From: Sarcina sp. DSM 11001
GTDB lineage: Bacteria > Bacillota > Clostridia > Lachnospirales > Lachnospiraceae
Length of the DNA stretch: 64,000 nt
Reading direction: 5' to 3'
Assembly (NCBI RefSeq): GCF_900101015.1
Contig: NZ_FNFZ01000022.1
Location: 1 to 64,000, forward strand
Below, piece by piece: positions 25,616 through 33,771 of this stretch. How positions within the stretch are numbered: position 1 is the first letter of the stretch; the number at the start of each line of letters is the position of its first letter. The notes below the pieces were generated by a model. It searched no databases. It was not told the DNA's origin and saw only the letters and a list, made by a program, of their open reading frames with translations. A program made the position numbers and the translations under genes.

Positions 25616-26407
25616 ATGAGAGTAGTCATTCAGGACGATTATAATAAGATGTGCAAATGGGCAGCTGATTATATTGCCGCCAGGATCAATAACCACAAGG
25701 AAGACAGGCCCTTTATCCTCGGCCTTCCTACAGGCTCTTCCCCGATCGGTGTTTATCAGGAGCTTGTCCGCATGAACAAGGCGGGAGAGGTTTCCTTCGC
25801 GAATGTCGTGACCTTCAACATGGATGAGTATCTGGGTCTTCCCCGCGAGCATGATCAGAGCTACTGGTATTTTATGCACTACTATTTCTTCGATCATCTT
25901 GTAGATATGAAGCCGGAGAACATCAACATCCTCAACGGCATGACCGATGATCCTGAAGCTGAGTGCGCGCGCTACGAAGAAAAGATCGCTTCCTATGGCG
26001 GGATCGACCTGTTCATGGGCGGGATCGGCGTCGACGGGCACATCGCCTTTAATGAGCCCTTCACTTCTCTCAATTCCAGGACCGGTGTCCGCAACCTTAC
26101 GACTGATACCAGGATCGTGAACTCCCGTTTCTTTGACAACGATATGGATAAGGTTCCCGCACAGGCTCTGTCTGTCGGAATCGGAACAGTCACTGATTCC
26201 AAAGAAGTCCTGATCCTCATCAACGGTCATAATAAGGCACGCGCTCTTGCCAAGACAGTCGAAGGCGGAGTCAGCCAGCGCTGGACCTGCAGTGCCCTGC
26301 AGATGCACAACAATGCGATCATCGCCTGCGATGAGGAAGCCTGCGGAGAACTGACAGTGGATACCTACAAGTACTTCCTCGATATCGAAAAGAACGAGAG
26401 ACTTTAA
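25616..26407 (+). CDS. nagB: Glucosamine-6-phosphate deaminase NagB
   Basis: 263 residues, full length. The family interconverts glucosamine 6-phosphate with fructose 6-phosphate and ammonia. Active-site residues are all present: D70 in FNMDEY, and D140, H142 and E147 in GIGVDGHIAFNEP; GLPTGSSP (36-43) holds the sugar phosphate. The residues that correspond to the E. coli allosteric phosphate site (Arg158, Lys160) are Gly157 and Arg159 here, so activation by GlcNAc-6-phosphate is doubtful. A glmS-type ribozyme in the leader and glmM directly downstream argue for a biosynthetic setting. AAAGGA 10 bp before ATG 25616 sets the start. Confidence 0.95.
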   Translation: MRVVIQDDYNKMCKWAADYIAARINNHKEDRPFILGLPTGSSPIGVYQELVRMNKAGEVSFANVVTFNMDEYLGLPREHDQSYWYFMHYYFFDHLVDMKPENINILNGMTDDPEAECARYEEKIASYGGIDLFMGGIGVDGHIAFNEPFTSLNSRTGVRNLTTDTRIVNSRFFDNDMDKVPAQALSVGIGTVTDSKEVLILINGHNKARALAKTVEGGVSQRWTCSALQMHNNAIIACDEEACGELTVDTYKYFLDIEKNERL

Positions 26408-26417
26408 TTTTACATTC

Positions 26418-26440
26418 AAGACTCGTTCGCGAGTCTTTTG
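26418..26440 (+). terminator. Hairpin between nagB and glmM
   Basis: AAGACTCG and CGAGTCTT form a perfect 8-bp stem with a TTCG tetraloop, followed by TTG. The short T-run makes it a weak terminator or an mRNA-stabilising element. It also belongs to a small hairpin family seen at 28043 and 41311. Confidence 0.55.
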
Positions 26441-26517
26441 CGCGTATCCCACGGCTGAAGCCATGGTTATTGCGCGATGAAGAATAAATTGAAAACCGCT
26501 TCTATTTGGAGAAAAAA

Positions 26518-27864
26518 ATGGGTAAATATTTCGGAACAGACGGCTTCCGCGGCGAAGCGAACAAGGCCCTGAATTACGAGCATGCGATCAAGATCGGGCG
26601 TTTTCTTGGCTGGTACTATGGCTCCAGGCTTGATAAGAAGGCTAAAGTAGTCATCGGCAAGGATACAAGAAGGTCCAGCTACATGTTTGAGTACGCGCTC
26701 TGCACAGGCCTCATGGCTTCCGGCGCTGATGCCTATATCATGCATGTAACCACGACTCCCTCCGTAGCCTACATTACCCGCGTCGATGATTTTGACTGCG
26801 GAATCATGATCTCGGCCTCTCATAACCCCTTCTACGACAACGGCATCAAGCTGCTTAATTCCTATGGGGAAAAGATGGACGAGGAGACCATCCTGAAGGT
26901 CGAGGCCTATATCGACGGAGAGGTCAAGATCCCTCTTGCCACCGGTGAGGAGATCGGTCGTACTGTGGACTATGTCTCCGGACGGAACAGGTATATCGGT
27001 TACCTGATCTCGATGAGCAAGTTCAGCTTCAAGGACAAGAAGGTCGGCCTCGATGTGGCGAACGGCGCCGCATGGTCCATCGCCAAGGGTGTTTTCGATG
27101 CTCTGGGCGCAAAGACCTATGTCATCAATGCGGAACCTGACGGCACCAATATCAACACCGACTGCGGGAGCACGCATATCGAGCATCTGCAGAAATTTGT
27201 CGTGGAAAAAGGCCTGGATGTCGGTTTTGCCTATGACGGCGACGCGGACAGGTGCCTGTGTGTGGATGAAAAGGGCAATGTGATCACCGGCGATCATATC
27301 CTCTATATCTACGGCCTGTATATGAAAGAGCGCGACAAGCTGATCAACAACACGATCGTCACTACCGTGATGAGCAATTTTGGTCTCTACAAGGCTCTTG
27401 ACAAAGTCGGGATCAACTATGAGAAGACCAAGGTCGGCGACAAGTATGTCTATGAGAACATGGTCCAGAATGGACACCGCATCGGCGGTGAGCAGAGCGG
27501 CCATATCATCTTTACCAAATACGCTACGACAGGCGACGGTATCCTGACTTCCCTTAAGATGATGGAAGTCATGCTGGCCAAGGGCAAGCCCCTCAGCGAG
27601 CTGGCCGCCCCGGTTGTCTTCTATCCCCAGGTTTTGAAGAACGTCCGTGTCAAATCCAAACCGGATGCCCAGAACGACCCCGATGTCCAGCTCAAGGTCC
27701 TGGAAGTCGGCAAGAAGCTGGGTGACGAAGGACGTATCCTTGTCCGCGAGAGCGGCACAGAGCCTGTGATCCGTGTCATGGTCGAAGCGGGATCGGATGA
27801 AATATGCGAGAAATACGTGGATTCAGTGATCGACGTGATCCGTGATAAGGGACATCTGGATTAA
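26518..27864 (+). CDS. glmM: Phosphoglucosamine mutase GlmM
   Basis: 448 residues from ATG 26518, which has TTGGAG 6 bp upstream; the in-frame TTG at 26506 is part of that site. GlmM converts glucosamine 6-phosphate to glucosamine 1-phosphate for UDP-GlcNAc and peptidoglycan. It has the catalytic phosphoserine in ISASHNP (S101), the metal loop DGDADRC, GGEQSGH sugar-binding loop, and the phosphate-binding RESGTEPVIRVMVE near the end. The order MGKYFGTDGFRG at the start is diagnostic. It stands 110 bp downstream of nagB and probably shares the ribozyme-controlled transcript, unless the hairpin between them stops it. Confidence 0.95.
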   Translation: MGKYFGTDGFRGEANKALNYEHAIKIGRFLGWYYGSRLDKKAKVVIGKDTRRSSYMFEYALCTGLMASGADAYIMHVTTTPSVAYITRVDDFDCGIMISASHNPFYDNGIKLLNSYGEKMDEETILKVEAYIDGEVKIPLATGEEIGRTVDYVSGRNRYIGYLISMSKFSFKDKKVGLDVANGAAWSIAKGVFDALGAKTYVINAEPDGTNINTDCGSTHIEHLQKFVVEKGLDVGFAYDGDADRCLCVDEKGNVITGDHILYIYGLYMKERDKLINNTIVTTVMSNFGLYKALDKVGINYEKTKVGDKYVYENMVQNGHRIGGEQSGHIIFTKYATTGDGILTSLKMMEVMLAKGKPLSELAAPVVFYPQVLKNVRVKSKPDAQNDPDVQLKVLEVGKKLGDEGRILVRESGTEPVIRVMVEAGSDEICEKYVDSVIDVIRDKGHLD

Positions 27865-27908
27865 GATCTGAGAGTTCAGCTGCTGAAAAATCATCAACTA
27901 ACAACTAT

Positions 27909-27957
27909 GCGGGATGTCTGCCCGGCCCTGGCCGCTGGAAGATATCCCGCTGTTTTA
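27909..27957 (+). terminator. Terminator of the nagB-glmM unit
   Basis: GCGGGATGTC (27909-27918) pairs with GATATCCCGC (27941-27950), one G-U pair, followed by TGTTTTAT. The loop contains CGGCCCTGGCCG. The remaining gap to mutY (about 220 bp) holds the hairpin at 28043 and no gene. Confidence 0.7.
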
Positions 27958-28042
27958 TACTTACGTTATTATTCAATGAACTATAACCGTAACTCTAAAC
28001 AGGGGATATGCGTGTAAAAAAAGGAAACCTGCATTCGGCGCG

Positions 28043-28064
28043 CAAGACTAGCGAGCGAGTCTTG
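28043..28064. repeat. CAAGACT/AGTCTTG hairpin, dispersed small element
   Basis: CAAGACT (28043-28049) pairs with AGTCTTG (28058-28064) around an AGCGAGCG loop. Similar hairpins or remnants followed by GAAT or GAA lie at 26418, 41311 and 46201. Confidence 0.5.
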
Positions 28065-28181
28065 AATCTTATTGTTATCGGGCTATACCTGTAACTTTAG
28101 TCCTGGGACCCGACGGGGCTGCAAGTGAAGAGAATGCAAGTGAGAGAAACAGAAATTATCCAGTGAGGGAAATAACAATAA

Positions 28182-29342
28182 TTGGGAAATGATTTGAGAA
28201 TAGAAAAACCGCCTTCCGGGGCTGACAGGGCAGAGGCAGGCAGAAAGCTCCTGGAATGGTATGACAAGAACCGCAGAAGCCTTCCCTGGAGAGAGGACCC
28301 GTCACCCTATCATGTCTGGATCTCGGAGATCATGCTGCAGCAGACCCGGGTGGAAGCGGTGAAGGGCTATTACAGGCGGTTTCTGGACAGCCTGCCCGAT
28401 GTCAGGACCCTTGCTGAAGCGGATGAAGATACCTGCCTGAAACTCTGGGAAGGGCTCGGCTATTACAGCAGGGCGAGGAACCTCAGGCTGGCGGCGCAGG
28501 AGATTGTATCCCGCTATGAAGGCCGGATGCCCGGCACATCAGCAGAATTGAAGAAGCTTCCGGGGATAGGGGCTTATACCGCGGCGGCGGTCGCATCGAT
28601 CGCTTTTGGAGAGAAGGTGCCGGCCATAGACGGAAATCTGCTCCGCATCTTTTCCCGCCTTACCCTCTATGAGGAGGATGTCCGAAAGCCTGCCGCCATG
28701 AGATCTGCTGAAAGGTTCTATCTGGAAATGATGCCGGAAGACCGGCCCGGGGATTTTAACCAGGCCCTCATGGATCTGGGAGCAGGGATCTGCACACCCA
28801 GGGAAGGACCGGTGTGTCTGGATGATCCCTCATCCTGCCCCTTGAGACCTTTCTGCCTGGCCTTTGCTGCAGGCCGCAGCCGCTCTCTTCCCGTCCTGCC
28901 CGTCAAAAAAGAACGCAGGAAGGAAAAGAGAACGATCCTCGTCATCCAAAGTGAAAACAGGATCCTGCTCCGCAAACGTCCTCCGAAAGGACTGCTCGCA
29001 GGTATGTGGGAATTTCCCAATGAAGAGGGATGGCTGACCGCCGATGAGGCTCTCAGGAAAGCATTATCCTATTCCTCCTCCTGCGGTCTTGAACCCCTGC
29101 GGATCACAGTACTCCCTGAGTCCAGACACATTTTTACCCACAGGGAATGGCTGATGCACGGCTTTCTGATCACAGCAGGAAGCTTTCCTGAACCTCTTGC
29201 AGCTGACTGGAAGTCCGGCGCAAAAAAACAAACTACTCTGATGGCAGAAGTCAGCGACCTCCAGAATAAATACGCCATCCCCAGTGCTTACAGCGTCTAC
29301 CTGGCTTCTCTTAACTCTCTTGACTATAAAAGGGGCCAGTGA
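28182..29342 (+). CDS. mutY: A/G-specific adenine glycosylase MutY
   Basis: 386 residues from a TTG start with GAGGGA 11 bp upstream. MutY removes adenine paired with 8-oxoguanine. The HhH-GPD domain shows SLPWREDPSPYHVWISEIMLQQTRVE, then ELKKLPGIGAYTAAAVASIAFGEKVPAIDGN with the catalytic aspartate in the last motif. The iron-sulfur cluster cysteines are present but oddly spaced: C-x7-C-x6-C-x5-C rather than the common C-x6-C-x2-C-x5-C. The C-terminal NUDIX-like domain that reads 8-oxoG begins near residue 245 (LVIQSENRILLRKRP). No obvious operon partner. Confidence 0.93.
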   Translation: MGNDLRIEKPPSGADRAEAGRKLLEWYDKNRRSLPWREDPSPYHVWISEIMLQQTRVEAVKGYYRRFLDSLPDVRTLAEADEDTCLKLWEGLGYYSRARNLRLAAQEIVSRYEGRMPGTSAELKKLPGIGAYTAAAVASIAFGEKVPAIDGNLLRIFSRLTLYEEDVRKPAAMRSAERFYLEMMPEDRPGDFNQALMDLGAGICTPREGPVCLDDPSSCPLRPFCLAFAAGRSRSLPVLPVKKERRKEKRTILVIQSENRILLRKRPPKGLLAGMWEFPNEEGWLTADEALRKALSYSSSCGLEPLRITVLPESRHIFTHREWLMHGFLITAGSFPEPLAADWKSGAKKQTTLMAEVSDLQNKYAIPSAYSVYLASLNSLDYKRGQ

Positions 29343-29474
29343 AGCAAAAGAAGTTCATTAAATCGCCGCCCTGCATCTGCACCGGTCTGAACAAACAGCG
29401 CTGTAATCTCCTTTTATACCTCCCAGTGTCATTTTGTGTCCTGTTTTTGCAATTATTATCCATTAATACTCTAT

Positions 29475-29486
29475 TTGTGGTATAAT
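29475..29486 (+). promoter_or_regulatory. Extended -10 promoter before the glycosyltransferase gene
   Basis: TGTGGTATAAT ends at 29486 with TGG directly before TATAAT, the extended -10 form. No good -35 is visible. The leader to the glycosyltransferase is about 120 nt. Confidence 0.55.
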
Positions 29487-29575
29487 ATAGTGTCAGGGTA
29501 TACTACATACTGCTTTAGTTTTTATTTTTAAATATACAGAAATATGCATTAAGAAAGGAGACCGGTTCTTTTCTC

Positions 29576-29617
29576 ATGATTATGATCATGAGCCTTGGAA
29601 CCGTAAAAATACTATGA
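29576..29617 (+). CDS. 13-residue leader mini-ORF coupled to the glycosyltransferase
   Basis: An ATG at 29576 opens a reading frame MIMIMSLGTVKIL whose TGA overlaps the glycosyltransferase ATG (ATGA). AAGGAG at about 29555-29560 is the only good ribosome site in the leader but is 15 bp away. The same stretch folds into a hairpin (CTCATGAT/ATCATGAG inside CGGTTC/GAACCG). The glycosyltransferase itself has no strong ribosome site, so translational coupling is plausible. This is inference. Confidence 0.4.
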   Translation: MIMIMSLGTVKIL

Positions 29618-30687
29618 AACTGTTATCGATCGCTGTTCCGTGTTACAACTCAGAAGGATATATGGAAAACTGCATCCGGTCTCTGCTGATTGGCGGGGAG
29701 GAAGTGGAGATCCTTATCATCGATGACGGTTCTTCGGACCGGACGGCAGAGATCGCTGACCGCCTGGAAAAAGAACATCCCGGGATCGTACGCGCGATCC
29801 ACCAGATCAACAAGGGACACGGCGGAGCAGTCAACACAGGTATAGAAAATGCTTCCGGTCTCTATTTCAAGGTGGTGGACAGTGACGACAAGGTGAGAGC
29901 GTCTGCTTACAGAAGTATTCTGGATGTGCTGCGCCGCTTCAGTGCCGTGGAGGGAGGGGAGACTGCCGCCGCGGAAGAAGAGGAAGAGAGGGAAGAGCCG
30001 ATCGACCTTCTCATTTCGAATTTTGTCTACAATAAGGAAGACCAGAACCGCCACAAGGTCATGGAATACAGGAAATGCCTCCCTCAGAACAGGGTTTTTG
30101 ACTGGACGGAGGCCAGACATTTCCCGGTTGGAAAATATATCCTGATGCATTCCGTTATTTTCCGTACGCAGATGCTCCGGGAGAGCGGCCTCAGGCTCCC
30201 CGAGCACACATTTTACGTGGACAATATTTATGTCTTTGATCCGCTCCCCTATGTTTCCAGGATCTATTATCTCGATGTGGATTTTTACTATTACTTCATA
30301 GGCAGGGATGACCAGTCTGTCCACGAGTCAGTGATGATCAAAAGGCTGGACCAGCAGGCGAGAGTCAACCGCAATATGATCGACTATTATACGGATCCTG
30401 CAAACGTGGACAGGATTGGAAGAGAACCGATTCTGAAACAGTACATGTTCAACTATCTCGAGATCATCACAACCATCACTTCCGTCCTGGCCATCCGGTC
30501 CGGCAAACCGGAACATCTCCAGATTCGGGATGAGATCTGGGATTACTTAAAGAAGAAGGATGAGAATCTGTGGAAAAAGATGCGCAGGCGGCCGCTGGGA
30601 ATGGCTATGAATTCCAGGAACAAAGCTGCCATGAAGGCAGTTTCCGGCTGCTATCTGGTCGCGCAGAGACTCTTTAATTTCAACTGA
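29614..30687 (+). CDS. Family 2 glycosyltransferase
   Basis: 357 residues, no membrane segment. The GT-A fold starts with LLSIAVPCYNSEGYMENCIRSLL and IDDGSSDRTAEIAD, then NKGHGGAVNTGIENASGLYFKVVDSDD, where DSDD is the metal-binding motif. A Glu-rich insert (about residues 112-128) interrupts the fold. The C-terminal part has a hydrophobic helix bundle and is typical of rhamnosyl- or galactofuranosyl-like enzymes, but the sugar cannot be read. It is followed by a sugar phosphotransferase gene 147 bp away, so both probably serve surface polysaccharide synthesis. Confidence 0.85.
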   Translation: MKLLSIAVPCYNSEGYMENCIRSLLIGGEEVEILIIDDGSSDRTAEIADRLEKEHPGIVRAIHQINKGHGGAVNTGIENASGLYFKVVDSDDKVRASAYRSILDVLRRFSAVEGGETAAAEEEEEREEPIDLLISNFVYNKEDQNRHKVMEYRKCLPQNRVFDWTEARHFPVGKYILMHSVIFRTQMLRESGLRLPEHTFYVDNIYVFDPLPYVSRIYYLDVDFYYYFIGRDDQSVHESVMIKRLDQQARVNRNMIDYYTDPANVDRIGREPILKQYMFNYLEIITTITSVLAIRSGKPEHLQIRDEIWDYLKKKDENLWKKMRRRPLGMAMNSRNKAAMKAVSGCYLVAQRLFNFN

Positions 30688-30833
30688 CGGTTTTATCTGC
30701 CAACTGACAGTATCATCTGTCAGATCCTTATGTATTCTGACAATAACAGTTTTGGGTTGACGGATCTCAAAGTAATGAGACTGTCGACCGGGCAGTGCCG
30801 CACTTAACCTGCCTGACACCGGGAGAGTCTTTT

Positions 30834-32291
30834 ATGTATAAAAAAGAAAAAAAGGGCTGGCTGAAGCACCTGGACTTCATGATTCTGGATCTGGTGGTCT
30901 TTCAGCTGTGCTATATTGTGAGCTTCTGGATCCTGCGGGGAATTTCCAATCCTTACCGGATCGTCCTGTACCGCTATCAGGCGATCGTTTATCTGATCTG
31001 TCAGCTCATCGTTGTTCTTTTTTCAGAGAGTTATAAAAACATTCTGCGGAGGGGGACAGCGGCGGAAGTGACCAGTGTCTTTCGCTATCTGCTGTCGGTT
31101 GAACTGCTGAACCTGGTCTACCTGTTCTCTGTACACCAGATCTATATGATCTCCCGACTGCAGACAGGCCTGACCGCGGTGATGTTCTTTATCGTTTCGC
31201 TCATTGTGCGGCAGGCTAATAAACGCCGCGTGCTCGGGACTCGCAAGGACAGTAAAGGCCAGCGTTCACTGATGGTGATCACCTCCAGCCGGCTGGTCGA
31301 TGAGGTGATCAAAAACCTCTCCGACAATTCCTTCCACGATTACTTCATCTCGGGGATCATCCTTATGGATCAGGCCTCAGCGGATGTCAAGGAGATGAGC
31401 GGCATACCGGTCCTGGGCAGGGGAGAAAATATCCTTTTCTATATCGGCCGCAACTGGGTGGATGAAGTCTTTTTATACCAGCCGGACAACCTGCCCTACC
31501 CGATCGAGATGGTCGATTCCCTGCTCAATATGGGAATTACTGTGCATTACTGTATCTCCGCCCTCAATGAAAACAGGTGGGGCACCCAGGAGGTCGAAAA
31601 GATCGGCAATTACAAGGTGCTGACCAACAGCCTCCGGATCGTCTCGATTCGCGAGCTGGCCTTCAAGAGAGCCGTCGATATCGCCGGCGGGATCGTCGGC
31701 TGTATTCTGACAGGGATCATTTTTATCTTTATCGCGCCGATGATCTATATGAAGTCTCCGGGACCGATCTTTTTTACCCAGGTTCGCATAGGTAAAAACG
31801 GAAAGCAGTTCAGAATGTACAAGTTCAGAAGCATGTACATGGACGCCGAGGAACGCAAAAAAGCCCTCATGGAACAGAATAAGATCCAGGACGGAATGAT
31901 GTTCAAGATGGACGATGATCCGAGGATCATAGGAAGTGAGAAAAAGGACAAAAACGGCCGGCCGGCCGGGATCGGCAATTTTATCCGCCGTACGTCCCTG
32001 GACGAATTTCCCCAGTTCTGGAATGTGCTGAAGGGCGAAATGAGCCTGGTAGGGACCAGGCCTCCGACTGTGGATGAATGGGAGAAATATGATCTGCACC
32101 ACCGGGTGCGTATGAGCATCAAGCCAGGTATCACCGGTCTGTGGCAGATCAGCGGACGGAGCGAGATCACTGATTTCGAGGAAGTCGTCAGGCTCGACCG
32201 GGAATATATCCAGAACTGGAGCCCGGAGCTGGATTTCCAGATCCTGTTAAAGACAGTCTCCGTTGTCCTCAAGCATGAAGGAGCAGAGTAG
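30834..32291 (+). CDS. Polyprenyl glycosylphosphotransferase (initiating sugar transferase)
   Basis: 485 residues from ATG 30834, with GGGAGAG upstream. Four to five membrane segments fill residues 10-130, then a Rossmann-like middle domain, one more membrane helix (AFKRAVDIAGGIVGCILTGIIFIFIAPMIYMKSPGPIFF) and the bacterial sugar transferase domain. The latter has RIGKNGKQFRMYKFRSM, IRRTSLDEFPQFWNVLKGEMSLVGTRPP and KPGITGLWQISGRS, the signature of WbaP/CpsE-like enzymes. It starts repeat-unit assembly by placing sugar-1-phosphate on undecaprenyl phosphate. Confidence 0.92.
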   Translation: MYKKEKKGWLKHLDFMILDLVVFQLCYIVSFWILRGISNPYRIVLYRYQAIVYLICQLIVVLFSESYKNILRRGTAAEVTSVFRYLLSVELLNLVYLFSVHQIYMISRLQTGLTAVMFFIVSLIVRQANKRRVLGTRKDSKGQRSLMVITSSRLVDEVIKNLSDNSFHDYFISGIILMDQASADVKEMSGIPVLGRGENILFYIGRNWVDEVFLYQPDNLPYPIEMVDSLLNMGITVHYCISALNENRWGTQEVEKIGNYKVLTNSLRIVSIRELAFKRAVDIAGGIVGCILTGIIFIFIAPMIYMKSPGPIFFTQVRIGKNGKQFRMYKFRSMYMDAEERKKALMEQNKIQDGMMFKMDDDPRIIGSEKKDKNGRPAGIGNFIRRTSLDEFPQFWNVLKGEMSLVGTRPPTVDEWEKYDLHHRVRMSIKPGITGLWQISGRSEITDFEEVVRLDREYIQNWSPELDFQILLKTVSVVLKHEGAE

Positions 32292-32374
32292 GCAGGCGTC
32301 CAAACACGAGGAAGGGAGCCATTTTGCGCGCGCTTTTCGTGCAAAACGAATGGATTCCGAATGGTTGGAGCGAC

Positions 32375-32453
32375 GCGAGAGCGCCCGTGGCGCGGAGCAG
32401 CGCGTAGTTTATTCATATATGTTTGCGGGCACCCGCCCATGGCCACAAGTATG
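32375..32453 (+). repeat. Dispersed repeat element, copy B
   Basis: Same block order as copy A: GCGAGAGCGCC, GCGTAGTTTATTCATATATG, a GC-rich middle and CATGGCCACAAGTAT. It lies in the gap between the sugar transferase and the convergent terminator. Just upstream a duplicated CGAATGG is seen. Confidence 0.6.
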
Positions 32454-32487
32454 AAATTCTGAAAATAAAGTTCTGATAATAAAAAAA

Positions 32488-32527
32488 TCCCGCCGCACAG
32501 CACCAGGCTGCCCGGCGGGACTTTTTT
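32488..32527. terminator. Bidirectional terminator between convergent genes
   Basis: TCCCGCCG (32488-32495) pairs with CGGCGGGA (32513-32520), with an A-run on the left and CTTTTTT on the right. It serves the sugar transferase on + and the acyltransferase on -. Confidence 0.85.
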
Positions 32528-32607
32528 CCTTCATAAATGAATCCCTGTAAAATGGATCCCTGTAAGCGGATCAGAATATTCAGGATTTTTTCTTAAGCGG
32601 ACCCGGA

Positions 32608-33576
32608 TCAGCCAAAGTATCTGTCGCGGATCGGGGAAGCATTCATAGCGGCGCAGGCAGCCAGGGAGAGATAGGACTCTTCCGGTGACTCACTTCGGCC
32701 GGTGATAGCGATCGGGATATTGGCTCCGATCAGAACGCCGCAGTTGTGAGCTCCGCAGCTGGTCATCAGAACCTTGACGATGAGGTTGCCGTTCATCAGA
32801 TTCTGCACGGCGACGCCGTCGAATTCGCCGCAGGCGGGATTGTCGAAGCCTTTGAGGCGGGCGGCTTCCTTGTTGATGATCAGATCCCACGGGATCGGTC
32901 CGACCAGGTTGCAGGGAGCGATCGGGGAATCCTTGTGATCGATGATGATCGTCTGTGCCTCGACGGTATCCTTCATGTGGAAAGCGGGCTTCTCGATCAG
33001 GGAGAGGAGAGCGATGTTGGGATTCTTGACGCCAAAAACATGGAGTGCGTCGACCATGTTGCGCACGACCTCTTTGCGCTGCTCGATGGAGGGATGGACC
33101 AGAAGGGTGACGTCCGATAAGGCGAGAAGCTTATGGTAGGTCGGAATCTTGAGCATGACGACATGAGTCAGGATCCTGCCGGGGCGGATCAGGTGGTTGG
33201 TTTTGTGCAGGACAGGAAGCAGGAAGTCTCTGGTCTGAGTATTGCCACGCATGAGCATGTCCGCGTTGCCGGATTTGATCATGTCAATGGAGTACTGCAC
33301 CTTGTTCGTATCGTTGTCGAGCGGGTGGATGTCGTACTTGCGGTCTTTCGCGCCAATCTTCTCCAGAACTTCGTTGATCTTTTTGTAGCTGCCGACCAGG
33401 ATGGGCTCGACGAAACCGTCCTCCTGCGCCATAAAGACACCCTTCAGGATGTTTTCTGAATCTGCGGCTGCAATCGCCACGCGGATGGGCTTGCCCACTG
33501 TGCGCTCCTGAGCCTTCTCTACCATGACCTGGAACTCAGGGACATCTTTGATAATATTTGCAATGCTGTTATTCAT
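32608..33576 (-). CDS. Phosphate butyryl/acetyltransferase family protein
   Basis: 322 residues. Members transfer an acyl group between CoA and phosphate (acetyl or butyryl). The PTA_PTB fold is shown by the N-terminal RVAIAAADSENILKGV, the MRGNTQTRDFLLPVL and SDVTLLVHPSIEQRKEVVRNMVDAL stretches, and the conserved end part with VLMTSCGAHNCGVLIGANIPIAITGRSES. Length and sequence fit Ptb-like proteins better than long Pta. No kinase partner (buk or ackA) is adjacent. The start is followed upstream by about 190 bp without a gene and then hppA in the same direction. Confidence 0.85.
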   Translation of the reverse strand: MNNSIANIIKDVPEFQVMVEKAQERTVGKPIRVAIAAADSENILKGVFMAQEDGFVEPILVGSYKKINEVLEKIGAKDRKYDIHPLDNDTNKVQYSIDMIKSGNADMLMRGNTQTRDFLLPVLHKTNHLIRPGRILTHVVMLKIPTYHKLLALSDVTLLVHPSIEQRKEVVRNMVDALHVFGVKNPNIALLSLIEKPAFHMKDTVEAQTIIIDHKDSPIAPCNLVGPIPWDLIINKEAARLKGFDNPACGEFDGVAVQNLMNGNLIVKVLMTSCGAHNCGVLIGANIPIAITGRSESPEESYLSLAACAAMNASPIRDRYFG

Positions 33577-33771
33577 AAATTCATTTTACTCCATAGTATG
33601 TCACGGCAGAGAGCCGGAAGAGGTCCTGCTGAAGGACTTATCCGGCAAAGACCATACCGGCTCTCTTTGGAAATTGTTGAACCTCCCGGATCTGCACTGT
33701 CAGAATGCCGCCGGGACCGGCAGATATGTCTGATCAGGATCAGTGCAGTTGTCCGAAATAATCAATCAGAA

